The position numbers were made by a program, and so were the translations under genes. Below, piece after piece: positions 27,790 through 36,623 of a stretch of DNA of 64,000 nt (position 1 is its first letter; each line of letters begins with the position of its first letter). Source of the stretch: Thermomonas beijingensis. GTDB lineage: Bacteria > Pseudomonadota > Gammaproteobacteria > Xanthomonadales > Xanthomonadaceae. The stretch spans positions 372,001-436,000 of the forward strand of contig NZ_JAIQDJ010000001.1 of the NCBI RefSeq assembly GCF_020034655.1. The letters are read 5' to 3'. The notes under the pieces are model-generated. The model was not told where the DNA came from and did no database searches. It saw nothing but the letters and a program-made list of their open reading frames with translations.

Positions 27790-28854
27790 TCAGCGCGCGC
27801 TGTAGCAGTGCACCTCGTCCACCAGCGCGGCGACGTGCTCGGGATTCATGTCGGGCGACATGCCGTGGCCAAGGTTGAATACATGGCCTTCGCGGGAGCC
27901 GCCGTTGCCGTCGCGGTAGCTGTCCAGCACTGCGCGCACTTGCGCGCGCACTGCGTCGGGGCTGCCGTACAGCATGGCCGGGTCCAAGTTGCCTTGCAGC
28001 GCCACCGAGCCACCGATGCGGCGGGCGGCATCTTCCAGCGTGACGGTCCAGTCCATGCCCACGCCTTGCGCGCCGCTGGCGGCCAGTGCTTCCAGATGCG
28101 CGGCATTGCCCTTGCCGAACAGGATCAGCGGGGTGTCGCCGCGTTGGAGTTCGCGGGCAATGCGGGTCAGATACGGCAGCGAGAATGCGCGGTACATCGC
28201 CGGCGACAGCGTGCCGCCCCAGGTGTCGAATACCTGCAATGCCTGCGCCCCGGCGGCGTGCTGCGCGGACAGGTAGGCGATCACCGCATCGGTGACCACA
28301 TTCAGCAATTTGTGCATCAGCGCCGGTTCGTTCAGCGCCAGCGCCTTGATGCGGCCAAAGTCCTTGCTGCCGCCGCCTTCCACCATGTAGCAGGCCAGCG
28401 TCCACGGGCTGCCGGAAAACCCGATCAGCGGGATCGCGGCATCCAGCTCGCGCCGGATCAAGCTGACCGCATCCATCACGTAGCGCAGGGAACTGCCCAT
28501 GTCCGGCACCGCGAGCTTGTCGATGTCGGCGGCGCTGCGCACCGGACGCTCGAACTTCGGGCCTTCACCATCAACGAAGTACAGGCCAAGCCCCATTGCA
28601 TCGGGCACGGTAAGAATGTCGGAAAACAAGATTGCGGCATCCAGCGGAAACCGGCGCAGCGGTTGCAGCGTCACTTCGCAGGCGATCTCCGGATACTTCG
28701 CCATACCCAGAAAACTGCCGGCCGCAGCGCGGGTGGCGCGGTATTCCGGCAAGTAGCGGCCGGCTTGGCGCATCAACCAGACCGGTGTGCAATCCACCGG
28801 CTCGCGGCGCAGAGCGCGCAGGAATCTGCTGTTGAAAGCCGGGTCATTGTGCAT
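27790..28854 (-). CDS. hemE: Uroporphyrinogen decarboxylase
   Basis: A 354-residue cytosolic enzyme that removes four carboxyl groups from uroporphyrinogen III to give coproporphyrinogen III in heme synthesis. Signatures: [15 protein letters not shown] near residue 30, [33 protein letters not shown] and [16 protein letters not shown]. The ATG at 28854 gives exactly the E. coli length (354); a GTG 39 bp upstream would add residues not seen in the family. The WGR gene lies 68 bp upstream on the same strand. Confidence 0.97.
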   Translation of the reverse strand: MHNDPAFNSRFLRALRREPVDCTPVWLMRQAGRYLPEYRATRAAAGSFLGMAKYPEIACEVTLQPLRRFPLDAAILFSDILTVPDAMGLGLYFVDGEGPKFERPVRSAADIDKLAVPDMGSSLRYVMDAVSLIRRELDAAIPLIGFSGSPWTLACYMVEGGGSKDFGRIKALALNEPALMHKLLNVVTDAVIAYLSAQHAAGAQALQVFDTWGGTLSPAMYRAFSLPYLTRIARELQRGDTPLILFGKGNAAHLEALAASGAQGVGMDWTVTLEDAARRIGGSVALQGNLDPAMLYGSPDAVRAQVRAVLDSYRDGNGGSREGHVFNLGHGMSPDMNPEHVAALVDEVHCYSAR

Positions 28855-28922
28855 GGCGTTGGACACGTTGAAGTCTCGTTGGTGTGCCCGCACTGCGTAC
28901 AGCAGCGGGCAGGGGAAGGGCG

Positions 28923-29177
28923 CTACTTCGGCGCATCGGCGCCTTGCGCGAACATCAGTTGAAAGCCTTTTTTCAGTTGCGCATCGCGTTCTTTTTGCAA
29001 TGCCAACAGCGCACTGGCTTGATCGGCAAACAGCGATTTACGCAGCGTGCTGCGGCCACCGGTGTGGCCGCTTTCACGCAGCAACGTCCAGCCACCCAAT
29101 AAATCAGGCTGGAGCTGGAGTTGCACAAAGCGCGGAGCTTCGTGGCCATCGGGACGTTGTTGTAACAAGAGGCGCAT
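28923..29177 (-). CDS. WGR-domain protein
   Basis: An 84-residue protein that is essentially one WGR domain: [11 protein letters not shown], a [23 protein letters not shown] core and an amphipathic end helix ([16 protein letters not shown]). WGR domains contact nucleic acid in larger proteins such as PARPs; the role of single-domain versions is unknown. The ATG at 29177 is chosen because upstream sequence in the frame is not domain-like. It could be co-transcribed with hemE, 68 bp downstream. Confidence 0.8.
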   Translation of the reverse strand: MRLLLQQRPDGHEAPRFVQLQLQPDLLGGWTLLRESGHTGGRSTLRKSLFADQASALLALQKERDAQLKKGFQLMFAQGADAPK

Positions 29178-29222
29178 GTGGCAATTGTAACGAACCGGGG
29201 TAACGGGGTTAACGGTAACGGG

Positions 29223-29319
29223 GTCAGGTTCACATACCTTCCACTTGTCCGGTTGCAGGCATGATCTGGCCGGGCGATGCCCTGCCCTCACCCCAGGCCG
29301 CGTCAGAAGTGAACCTGAC
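29223..29319. repeat. Inverted GTCAGGTTCAC pair
   Basis: GTCAGGTTCAC (29223-29233) recurs as its exact reverse complement at 29309-29319, with 75 bp between. Just upstream, GGTAACGGGGT occurs twice in tandem (about 29199-29224). The arrangement resembles REP-type elements linked to RAYT transposases, but none is nearby. Confidence 0.6.
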
Positions 29320-29371
29320 ACCATTTGGTGCGCGCTACACTCGCCGCCATCCCACCGGCAGCGCGGCACAC

Positions 29372-30121
29372 ATGATTGAAGTTCAGGGCTTGGGCAAGTG
29401 TTACGGCGACTTCACCGCAGTGGAGGCGGTGTCCTTCCAGGTGGCCGCCGGCCAAATCATGGGTTTGGTGGGCCCCAATGGCGCGGGCAAAACCACCACG
29501 CTGCGGTGTTTGGCCGGGATTATCCCTGCCACCACCGGGCATGCGCGCATCGGCGGGGTGGACATTGCTGCCGACCCGGTGGCAGCCAAACGCCAGTTGG
29601 CTTTCATTCCCGATGAACCCCGCTTGTTCGAGCACCTCACGGTAGAGCAGCACCTGAATTTTGTCGCACGTCTGTATGGCGTGGCCGATTGGCAGCAACG
29701 GGCGCAACCGCTATTGTCTGAATTGGAAATGGACGACAAGCGTCGCCTGTTGCCGTCCGAATTGTCACGCGGGATGAAGCAGAAACTGGCGATTGCCTGT
29801 GGCTTGCTGCACGCGCCACGGGCGGTGATTCTGGATGAGCCACTGACCGGACTGGATCCATACGGCATTCGGCGCATGAAAAACAGCATGCGACGACTGT
29901 CGAGTGAAGGCGTGGCGATCATCCTCAGCTCGCATTTGCTGGACCTGGTGGAAGAGGTGTGCACCCATTTGCTGATTTTGAAAGACGGGCACAAGCTGGC
30001 CGATGGGTCGGTGGCGGAGGTGCGTGCCCGCTACATGGCGGATGGCGAAACCCGTCTGGAGGATGTATTTTTCCGCGCCACCGGCGAGTCCGAGTCGCCG
30101 TCAGAGGATGCGCGCGCATGA
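29372..30121 (+). CDS. ABC exporter, ATP-binding subunit
   Basis: A 249-residue ATPase of the ABC-2 (drug or lipid export) class. Walker A GPNGAGKTT (34-42), signature LSRGMKQKL, Walker B AVILDEPLTGLDP and the SSH switch are intact. The signature LSRGM deviates slightly from LSGGQ but is common in this class. The ATG at 29372 opens directly into the domain (IEVQGLGKCYG). It overlaps the permease gene by 4 bp (ATGA), so the two form one transporter of unknown substrate. Confidence 0.92.
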   Translation: MIEVQGLGKCYGDFTAVEAVSFQVAAGQIMGLVGPNGAGKTTTLRCLAGIIPATTGHARIGGVDIAADPVAAKRQLAFIPDEPRLFEHLTVEQHLNFVARLYGVADWQQRAQPLLSELEMDDKRRLLPSELSRGMKQKLAIACGLLHAPRAVILDEPLTGLDPYGIRRMKNSMRRLSSEGVAIILSSHLLDLVEEVCTHLLILKDGHKLADGSVAEVRARYMADGETRLEDVFFRATGESESPSEDARA

Positions 30122-31905
30122 GTACGCTGGCAGCGTCCAACCGCTTTACCGCGGTCGCCGGGGCGTTTTTCTATCTGCAAATCACTTCGCTGTACAACAA
30201 CCTGCGGCGTCGCTTGCTGCGCCTGCGGCAACCCAAATATCTGCTGGGTGCGCTGGCCGGTGCGGCGTACATGTATGCCTTCGTGTTTCGGCACTTGCTG
30301 CGTAGCGATACCGCCCGGACCACTTCGCTGCAGGCGATGCCGTCTGCGTTATTGAGCGATTTGCCGGTGTTGGCGGCTTTGGTGTTGCTGTTGATCGTGT
30401 GGCTGGATTGGCTGTTTGCCGGCGAGGGAGTGGAGCTTGGGTTTTCCGAAACCGAAATCGCCTTTTTGTTTCCCGCACCGCTAACCCGCACGGCATTGAT
30501 TCAATACAGCTTGCTGCGCTCGCAATTGGCGATCTTTTTTTCCTCATTCTTGTTGGGTCTCCTGTTGCGACGTGGCGCGGCGTTCGGCGGGCATCCACTG
30601 CAATACGCCACCGGCTTGTGGCTGTTGCTGTCGATGGGGCGGCTGCATTTGCTGGCGGCTGCGTTTACGCGCGAGCGGCTGGCACAACGCGGTCTGGGCA
30701 TTTGGCCGCGACGTGCGCTGGTGCTGTTGGTGGGCGTGGTGCTGGCGGCCGTGTGCTTGTGGCCGGTACACGCCCAGTTGGCGCTGCCACCGATGGATAC
30801 GTGGAAGGATGCTGCGGTGTTGCATGCGTGGTTTGTACACATCGTGACCAGTACCCCGCTGGTCTGGTTGTTACTGCCATTGCAGTGGGCGGTGGCGCCG
30901 TTATTCGCGGCCGATACCGCCAGTTTTCTGCATGCCTTGCTCCCGGCGCTGGGCCTGTTGGGGCTGCATTACTGGTGGGCGGTGCGGGTGCAGGTGAGCT
31001 TCGAGGAAGCCACGATTGCGCATGCGCGCCGGCAGGCACTGCGGCAGTCCGCCCGCCGCGAAGGGCGTCTGCGTGAGCGCGCGCCCAGCAAGCCGCGCAG
31101 TGCGCCCTTTGTACTGGCCGCCAATGGTGTTCCTGCGCTTGCCTTCCTGTGGAAAGGGTTGCTGGCGTTGGGGCCGATGTATCGCTTGCGCAGTTGGTTG
31201 CTGGCCTGTGTGCTGGCCTTCATCGGGGTGCAGTGGGTCGCCGCGCAGCCATGGGCGAAGCCGGCGTTGCTGGCGAGCGGTGCAGGATTTTTGATGCTCG
31301 GTGGCTGGGGGTTGTTGTTCGGGCCGATGTTCATGCAACGCAGCGTGCAGCGCTTGCTGGAGTATCTGGACATCCTCAAGTCCACCCCATTGGGCGGGCG
31401 GCAGATTGCCTTGGGGGAATTGGCAACCCCGGTTGCGTTGATGAGCTTCCTGCTCTGGTTATTGCTGTGGATCACCGCACTGTGCTTCGTGATGGCCGGT
31501 GGGCGGGGTGTGTTTACGCCGATGGTGATCACGATGACGGCGGTGGGGGTTGCGCTGCTGGTGCCACCCCTGAGTGCGTTGATGCTGTGCCTGCCGTTTG
31601 CCGGCACCTTGTATTTCCCGGCATGGATCGCACCGGCAAAAGGCGGTGGCCGTGGGGTGGAGGTGATGGGCCAGCGCATGATTTTCATGGCCGGCTATTG
31701 GCTGACATTGTTGCTTGCCCTGCTGCCGGCAACGCTGCTGGCCGGGGTGATGTTTTTGCTGGTGAACTGGCTGCTTGGGCTGCTGCTGGCCACGCTACTG
31801 GCGGCAGTGGCCGCCTGTGCGGTCTTGCTGTTGGAACTGCACGCGGTGCTGGGCGTGTTGGGCCGCCGCATTGATGACTTCGATGTGTCGCAGGAGCTGC
31901 GCTAA
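30118..31905 (+). CDS. ABC exporter, membrane subunit
   Basis: A 595-residue integral membrane protein with about 12 predicted helices and a charged cytoplasmic stretch near residues 300-330 (ARRQALRQSARREGRLRER). It starts at MSTLAASNRF with the ATG overlapping the ATPase stop. The length and the even spread of helices suggest a fused double-size ABC-2 permease, so one chain might form the whole membrane part. No substrate can be assigned. Confidence 0.85.
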   Translation: MSTLAASNRFTAVAGAFFYLQITSLYNNLRRRLLRLRQPKYLLGALAGAAYMYAFVFRHLLRSDTARTTSLQAMPSALLSDLPVLAALVLLLIVWLDWLFAGEGVELGFSETEIAFLFPAPLTRTALIQYSLLRSQLAIFFSSFLLGLLLRRGAAFGGHPLQYATGLWLLLSMGRLHLLAAAFTRERLAQRGLGIWPRRALVLLVGVVLAAVCLWPVHAQLALPPMDTWKDAAVLHAWFVHIVTSTPLVWLLLPLQWAVAPLFAADTASFLHALLPALGLLGLHYWWAVRVQVSFEEATIAHARRQALRQSARREGRLRERAPSKPRSAPFVLAANGVPALAFLWKGLLALGPMYRLRSWLLACVLAFIGVQWVAAQPWAKPALLASGAGFLMLGGWGLLFGPMFMQRSVQRLLEYLDILKSTPLGGRQIALGELATPVALMSFLLWLLLWITALCFVMAGGRGVFTPMVITMTAVGVALLVPPLSALMLCLPFAGTLYFPAWIAPAKGGGRGVEVMGQRMIFMAGYWLTLLLALLPATLLAGVMFLLVNWLLGLLLATLLAAVAACAVLLLELHAVLGVLGRRIDDFDVSQELR

Positions 31906-31949
31906 TCGTGCGGTAGCGCTGCGGCGTGCTGTGCCGGGCGCGGGATCAG

Positions 31950-33155
31950 TTACCAGCCGGCGGCACCTTGTTCTTCGGTGGCGCTGAAGTTGGAATGGGT
32001 GCCGCTGGAATCATTGGCCGCGCCGGTCGAAAAATACGCCACGCCGGTGCCGGCGGCACGGTCGATCCACAGCCCTGAGAGCAGGCCGTAGGCATTGCCG
32101 CTGTGGCCGATGCGTGGGCGGCCATCGCCAAACAAATCATCGCGGCACTGCTTGCCATCACCCCGTGCCAAATACTGCACGGCCAGCCCGTAGGCGCAGA
32201 AGAATCCGCCGCGATTGGGCTCGTCCTCTTCACCAATCACGCCATTGTTGCCGTTGTATTGCCATACCGGCGTCGCCAGCAAGGCGACCGACGTCGGCTG
32301 CAAAATACGCACACCATCCAGCTCGCCATCGTTGAGCAACATGCGACCAATACGGGCCAGATCGCGAGCGGAAATACGCAAGCCGCCTTGCGGCGAGAAC
32401 AAGGTGCCGTTCTCGCCTGGCCGCCAACGCGATAAATTGCAACTGCCGTCGCGCGCGGCAATCACAGCACAGGCAGGAGCCTTGCCATGCAAATCGTCTT
32501 TCTGCGGCGCGCTTTTTTCATCGTACAAAACCACCGCACGGGCGAGCGCAGCTTGGCTGCAACCTGACCAATTGAAACATGCGTCCAGCTGCATCGGGAA
32601 CAACACCAGTCGGCGCATCAAGCGGTCGAAGCGCTCGCCACTGGCGCGCTCCATGGTTTGTGCCACCAGTGGGAAGTTGAGGTTGGTGTATCGAAAGAAT
32701 GTGCCGGGTGGGTGCTGGCTGTCCCATGCCTCGGGCTGGATGGTGAGAATGCGGATGTCGTCACCCAGCGGCACATTCCAGTAGCCGGCGCGGTCGGTCA
32801 GGCTGGAGGTGTGCGAAAGCAACATGCGCAAGGTGATGGGCACCTGTGGGAATGCCGGGTTGCGCAGCGAAAAACCGAGCAAGCCAGAAACATCTGCGTC
32901 CAGATTCAATTGGCCCGCTTCCACCAGACGCATCGCACCGATCGTGGTGACCAGCTTGCTGATCGAGGCAATCCGCGCCGGGTCATCGGCGCTCAAAGCG
33001 CGCTGGGCACCGATGTCAGCCAGACCTTCTGTATGCACGCTGGTTTCGCCATGACGATCGAAGCTGACACGCACCCGTGCCACCGGGTCACCCGCATGTG
33101 CGCAGCCGACAGCCAGCAGCAGGGCAAGGGTGGCAAATCGTATGAGCAAGGACAT
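31950..33155 (-). CDS. Exported serine hydrolase of the beta-lactamase/DD-peptidase fold
   Basis: A 401-residue protein with a signal peptide (1-21, cleavage near AHA-G). The penicillin-binding-type motifs are present: SxxK as S64-I-S-K67, YxN in FRYTNLNF, and the third motif HSG in GHSGNAYG, which replaces KTG as in class C and esterase-type members. Such proteins include esterases, D-aminopeptidases and unclassified carboxypeptidases; true beta-lactamase activity is unlikely to be inferred from this. A single gene, converging with the ABC pair. Confidence 0.85.
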   Translation of the reverse strand: MSLLIRFATLALLLAVGCAHAGDPVARVRVSFDRHGETSVHTEGLADIGAQRALSADDPARIASISKLVTTIGAMRLVEAGQLNLDADVSGLLGFSLRNPAFPQVPITLRMLLSHTSSLTDRAGYWNVPLGDDIRILTIQPEAWDSQHPPGTFFRYTNLNFPLVAQTMERASGERFDRLMRRLVLFPMQLDACFNWSGCSQAALARAVVLYDEKSAPQKDDLHGKAPACAVIAARDGSCNLSRWRPGENGTLFSPQGGLRISARDLARIGRMLLNDGELDGVRILQPTSVALLATPVWQYNGNNGVIGEEDEPNRGGFFCAYGLAVQYLARGDGKQCRDDLFGDGRPRIGHSGNAYGLLSGLWIDRAAGTGVAYFSTGAANDSSGTHSNFSATEEQGAAGW

Positions 33156-33264
33156 CGCAGTAATTCCAGACAGTGCGCCAGCGGGCGCAATCAGTGCAGG
33201 GTAGCTGAACCGTGGCTATCCAGAGCAAGGGGCATGACTTCCTGCCCATGTGCGCTGGGTGATA

Positions 33265-33288
33265 GGTGTACTACTATACCAACACACC
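33265..33288 (+). promoter_or_regulatory. GGTG-N16-CACC palindromic operator candidate
   Basis: GGTG (33265-33268) and CACC (33285-33288) are exactly 16 bp apart and bracket a TACTAT box (33272-33277) that could be the -10 of the small gene starting at 33305. From memory, a GntR/YtrA-type repressor in Xanthomonas recognises this spacing; this has not been checked. Confidence 0.5.
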
Positions 33289-33304
33289 AAGACAGGAGAG
33301 ATTC

Positions 33305-33496
33305 ATGTTCACCTTCAAAGCTCCACGCAATCCCAACCGCCCCGACCGCCGCCAAGTGCCGCGTCATCTGGAAGATCGTGGTTTCGAGCCGCATGCACGT
33401 GAGCGCGAATTCGGTATCGGGTATGGCCGTAGCAGTGGTTATGCCCGCGTGCGCAGCTATGTCAGCACGCAGCCGATGTTGTTCCGCTGCCGTTGA
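33305..33496 (+). CDS. Small basic protein of unknown function
   Basis: A 63-residue, Arg-rich protein (MFTFKAPRNPNRPDRRQVPRH at the N-terminus) with no signal peptide or membrane helix. I do not recognise the family. It is likely real because a strong AGGAGAG Shine-Dalgarno lies seven bases before the ATG, a promoter-like box and a palindrome lie just upstream, and the frame keeps genome-like codon use. It is alone between a divergent serine hydrolase and a PDZ-like gene. Confidence 0.65.
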   Translation: MFTFKAPRNPNRPDRRQVPRHLEDRGFEPHAREREFGIGYGRSSGYARVRSYVSTQPMLFRCR

Positions 33497-33566
33497 GCCG
33501 ACGCGTTTGATCTATTCTTTTCGCACTCGCGGTTCACTCTTGACCTACCCCTATGGAAGCTCGTCC

Positions 33567-33908
33567 ATGAAGATCCCGGCTCTTGCGGCATGCCTCTTGA
33601 CCCTGCTTATCCTGCCACTCGCCAGCCAAGCGGGAAACTGCAAGCTGGATATCAATCCTGTCACCAGTGGATTTTTCCTCAACCCCACCTTGGACAGGCT
33701 GATGGTGCAATCCATGACATCGGTGAAGCCTGGATTTGACTGCAAGTTGCAGAAGGGTGATGAGATCGTGCAGATCAACACCCAGCTGGTGAAGGGGCAG
33801 AAGGCAAGGGTGGTGCAGGCCTATTGGAAGGGGTTAAAGCAAGATGCACCCGTCACATTCAAAGTGATGCGTGGTGGCAAGCCAATGACATTGATGCTGG
33901 AAGACTAA
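33567..33908 (+). CDS. Small exported PDZ-like protein
   Basis: A 113-residue protein with a signal peptide (about 1-22, ASQA-GNCKL). Two Cys flank the central part. The C-terminal half has a PDZ-like stretch: PGFDCKLQKGDEIVQINTQLVKG, then APVTFKVMRGGKPMTLML. It probably acts in the periplasm by binding peptide tails. The ATG at 33567 fits the signal peptide, although the frame stays open far upstream. It converges with the LytTR regulator gene. Confidence 0.75.
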   Translation: MKIPALAACLLTLLILPLASQAGNCKLDINPVTSGFFLNPTLDRLMVQSMTSVKPGFDCKLQKGDEIVQINTQLVKGQKARVVQAYWKGLKQDAPVTFKVMRGGKPMTLMLED

Positions 33909-33949
33909 CAAGCCGCTGCCCTGCAGCCGTCCTCAAGCACGGCACGCGC

Positions 33950-34723
33950 TCACATATGTTTGAACAAGGTCATGAACGGCTGACTGACGAGCAGCGTTTC
34001 CGGACGCTGCTTCAGCCGTACCGTGCCGCGCCCGCTATCGTCGCGGGTAATGCCGGCAATGGCTTTCAGATTGACAATCGTGGCGCGGTGGATCTGCTTG
34101 AAGGTGTTGCTATCCAGCCGTGGCAGCAACTCGCGCAACGAGCTGCGCAGCAGCGCCTCGCCTTCGGCGGTCATCACCGTGGTGTATTTCTGGTCGGCGC
34201 GGAAATACAGCACGTCATCGATTAGGATCAAGCGGGTTTCACGGCCGGCGCTGGCGGTGAGCCAGGTCAGCGGCTGCACCGCGCTGGCGGGTTGTGGCAG
34301 CGCGCCCAGTTTTTCCAGCAGGGCGGCCATCTGGGCCGCGTCCGGCACGGCGTCGCGGGCTTGCAAGCGGGCCACGGTGGCATCCAGCCGTTCGGGTTTT
34401 ACGGGTTTGAGCAGGTAATCCATCGCGCCACGTTCGAAGGCATCGATGGCGTATTGGTTGTAGGCGGTGACAAACACAATCTGGGTGCGCGGGCTGGCAT
34501 CGGCGGCGGCGGCGGCGACCTCAAGCCCGGTCAGGCCGGGCATGCGGATATCGAGGAAGGCGACACTGGGTAGATGTTCGGCCAGGGCCTCCACCGCGCT
34601 GGCACCGTCTTCGCATTCTGCAACGATGCGCAGCGCCGGCCATGCGCGTGCCAATTCAGTCACCAGCGCTTGCCGCAACAGGGTTTCGTCTTCGGCGACG
34701 ATGCAGGTGGGGGCATCAGACAT
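33950..34723 (-). CDS. LytTR-family response regulator
   Basis: A 257-residue regulator of the LytR/AlgR type. The receiver domain (1-120) has the acidic pair (AEDE), the phospho-accepting Asp58 in FLDIRMPG and Lys in LLKPVK. The LytTR DNA-binding domain (about 155-255) has IDDVLYFRADQKYTTV, LREL and FKQIHRATIVNLKAI. It overlaps the sensor kinase gene by 8 bp, which strongly implies a cognate pair. LytTR proteins bind direct repeats, and I could not point to its targets. Confidence 0.93.
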   Translation of the reverse strand: MSDAPTCIVAEDETLLRQALVTELARAWPALRIVAECEDGASAVEALAEHLPSVAFLDIRMPGLTGLEVAAAAADASPRTQIVFVTAYNQYAIDAFERGAMDYLLKPVKPERLDATVARLQARDAVPDAAQMAALLEKLGALPQPASAVQPLTWLTASAGRETRLILIDDVLYFRADQKYTTVMTAEGEALLRSSLRELLPRLDSNTFKQIHRATIVNLKAIAGITRDDSGRGTVRLKQRPETLLVSQPFMTLFKHM

Positions 34724-35963
34724 TGGGCGTGACTCCGCTGGCGGGCACGGTGAGGGTTGCAGCCACGCCGCTGGGGAAGTTGGCGATCACCGACAGATTG
34801 GCCGCGCCGGCATAGCGCAAGCGCAGGCGTTCCCGCACGTTTTTCAGGCCGATGCCGGTCCCGCTGGTCTTGCTGTTGAAGCCTTCGCCATCGTCGGCCA
34901 CCGTCACCGCCACCAGGCCGTCATCGCGGTGGGCGCGAATCCAAATCGTGCCGCCACCGGTGCGGGGTTCCAGTCCGTGCTTGATCGCGTTTTCAACCAG
35001 GGTCTGCAACATCATCGCGGGCAGCGGTGTGGCGCGCAGTGCTTCGGGGACTGCAACCTGTACGGCAAGGCGGTCACCCATGCGGATCTTCAGGATTTCA
35101 AGATAAGCCAGCGCCCGTTCCAATTCCGCACCCACGCTGGACATCTCGTCCTCGGCACTGGGCAGCGAGCGCCGCAAGTACTGGATCAAATGCCCCAGCA
35201 TCGCCTCGGCGCGAGCGGGGTCGCTGCGCGTCAGCAGTTGCGCGCTGGCCAGCGTGTTGTACAGGAAATGCGGCTCCACCTGTGCATGCAGCAAATGCAG
35301 CTTGGCCTCGGTCAATTCCTTTTCAGTGGCCGTTTGCGCCACGCTGGCTTGTTCACTGCGCCGGCGCTCGCCAATACGGCGGGTGATCGCACGTGCAATG
35401 GCTTCGGCATTTTCGAAATTGATACCGTCATCGACCAAAAACCAATCGCTCCACGCCGGACTTTCGGGTTCGCAAATGAGCGTCACCCGGCCGCTGTCAC
35501 CGGCGGGGGTGACAGTGGCCTGCAACAGGTTGTGCGAGGGAGCGAACCACAGCAACGGGTTCCAACGCCGCAGTGGCGGCTCGCCATACAAATGCGGCCG
35601 CGCCACCTTGGCTTTCACCTGCAAACTGTCCCGCGCGCTGCGCACAGCGTCCACCCCGGGTAGCTCGCGGATCGCGGCATCCACCAGGTCAAATGCTTCG
35701 CCGGCTTCCAGTGGAATTTCGATCAAGCGTTTCTGGCGGTTGTCCAAGGTCTCGTTGTCGATGCGCCCGGCAATCATGCGCACCCGATGCAGGTGCGAAA
35801 ACGCACCGGCAATCACCAGCCCCAACGTGCCGAATGCAAACAGCAGTATCGGTGCGGAGAAGTCGCCAATCAGTGGCAAGCTGGAGTACAGCGCCACCAC
35901 CAACATCACCGCCATGCCCCAGGTGGTGGCAAGCCGCAGAATGAAAAACAGACGTTTGAACAT
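34716..35963 (-). CDS. LytS/YpdA-type sensor histidine kinase
   Basis: A 415-residue kinase with two N-terminal transmembrane helices (about 10-55) and little periplasmic sequence, so it probably senses a membrane or intracellular cue. The His-kinase domain has the phospho-His in QVEPHFLYNTLASA. The ATPase domain has the N-box QTLVENAIKHGLEP and DDGEGFNSKTSGTGIGLKNVRERL. It belongs to the HPK7-like class that pairs with LytTR regulators, matching the overlapping downstream gene. The 206-bp gap upstream to the VOC gene holds no gene I can support. Confidence 0.92.
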   Translation of the reverse strand: MFKRLFFILRLATTWGMAVMLVVALYSSLPLIGDFSAPILLFAFGTLGLVIAGAFSHLHRVRMIAGRIDNETLDNRQKRLIEIPLEAGEAFDLVDAAIRELPGVDAVRSARDSLQVKAKVARPHLYGEPPLRRWNPLLWFAPSHNLLQATVTPAGDSGRVTLICEPESPAWSDWFLVDDGINFENAEAIARAITRRIGERRRSEQASVAQTATEKELTEAKLHLLHAQVEPHFLYNTLASAQLLTRSDPARAEAMLGHLIQYLRRSLPSAEDEMSSVGAELERALAYLEILKIRMGDRLAVQVAVPEALRATPLPAMMLQTLVENAIKHGLEPRTGGGTIWIRAHRDDGLVAVTVADDGEGFNSKTSGTGIGLKNVRERLRLRYAGAANLSVIANFPSGVAATLTVPASGVTPNV

Positions 35964-36169
35964 GAGTGTTGGCAGGGTTGTCAGGTTGCGGGTGAGGATA
36001 GGGACGAGCGTTCGCTTGTGAAGTGTGGCTGCGATGAAACGCCGCCAGCTGCCGATGGATGGGACCTGGATCGGCTTGAATGTGTGTCAGAGTTTGCGCT
36101 GCTGCTGCCCCGCATTGTTCCGATGATGCAAGCTTGGCAGTGAAACCACCACAACGCATGAGGCGAACC

Positions 36170-36565
36170 ATGTCCCGAAATCTCTATGTCACCCTGCCGG
36201 TGAAAGATGTGCAACGGAGTGTCCACTTCTTTGCCGCACTCGGCTTTGCATTCAATCCGAAATTCGCCAGTGACAATGGCGCGGCACTGATCATCAACGA
36301 CACTACAACCGTCATGCTGGCAAGTGAAGCCTTCTTTTCCACGCTGACCAAAGTGCCGATCACGGATGCCCGCCAAGCCACGGAGGCGCTGTTCTCGCTC
36401 TCCCTGGATAGCCGTGCGGACGTGGATGATCTGATCCGCAAGGCCGTGGCTGCGGGTGCGGAAGAGGGGCACGATCCAGAGGACTACGGCTTCATGTACC
36501 AGCGCGCCTTTATTGATCTGGATGGTCACCAGTGGGGCGTGTTCCAGATGAACGCGGAAGAGTGA
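36170..36565 (+). CDS. VOC-superfamily (glyoxalase-like) protein
   Basis: A 131-residue protein with two betaalphabetabetabeta units of the vicinal-oxygen-chelate fold (LYVTLPVKDVQRSVHFFAALGF at the start, DLDGHQWGVFQMN at the end). The end motif resembles the metal-binding DPDGH segment. The substrate is unknown; the type is close to PhnB/extradiol-like stand-alone members. An in-frame ATG lies 12 bp upstream; the later one is better placed after AGGCGA. Confidence 0.85.
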   Translation: MSRNLYVTLPVKDVQRSVHFFAALGFAFNPKFASDNGAALIINDTTTVMLASEAFFSTLTKVPITDARQATEALFSLSLDSRADVDDLIRKAVAAGAEEGHDPEDYGFMYQRAFIDLDGHQWGVFQMNAEE

Positions 36566-36577
36566 CTGGCGCAAACA

Positions 36578-36603
36578 ACAAAGCCACCCGCAGGTGGCTT
36601 TGT
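36578..36603. terminator. Bidirectional terminator
   Basis: An 11-bp perfect stem (36578-36588 with 36593-36603) with a 4-nt loop and A/T-rich ends lies between the convergent VOC and DUF3016 genes. Confidence 0.8.
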
Positions 36604-36623
36604 GCAAGCACTATCGGGTCAAC

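Noticed and set aside
27727-28962. Long plus-strand frame opposite hemE
   Set aside because: hemE is unmistakable on the minus strand and the plus frame has no family features.
32658-33566. Possible 5' extension of the PDZ-like gene
   Set aside because: The frame is open but crosses the serine hydrolase and the small orphan gene; the signal peptide fixes the start at 33567.
35964-36169. Possible decayed gene before the VOC gene
   Set aside because: One plus frame ends at 36143 with a protein-like tail, but it begins inside the kinase antisense and has no start or family match.
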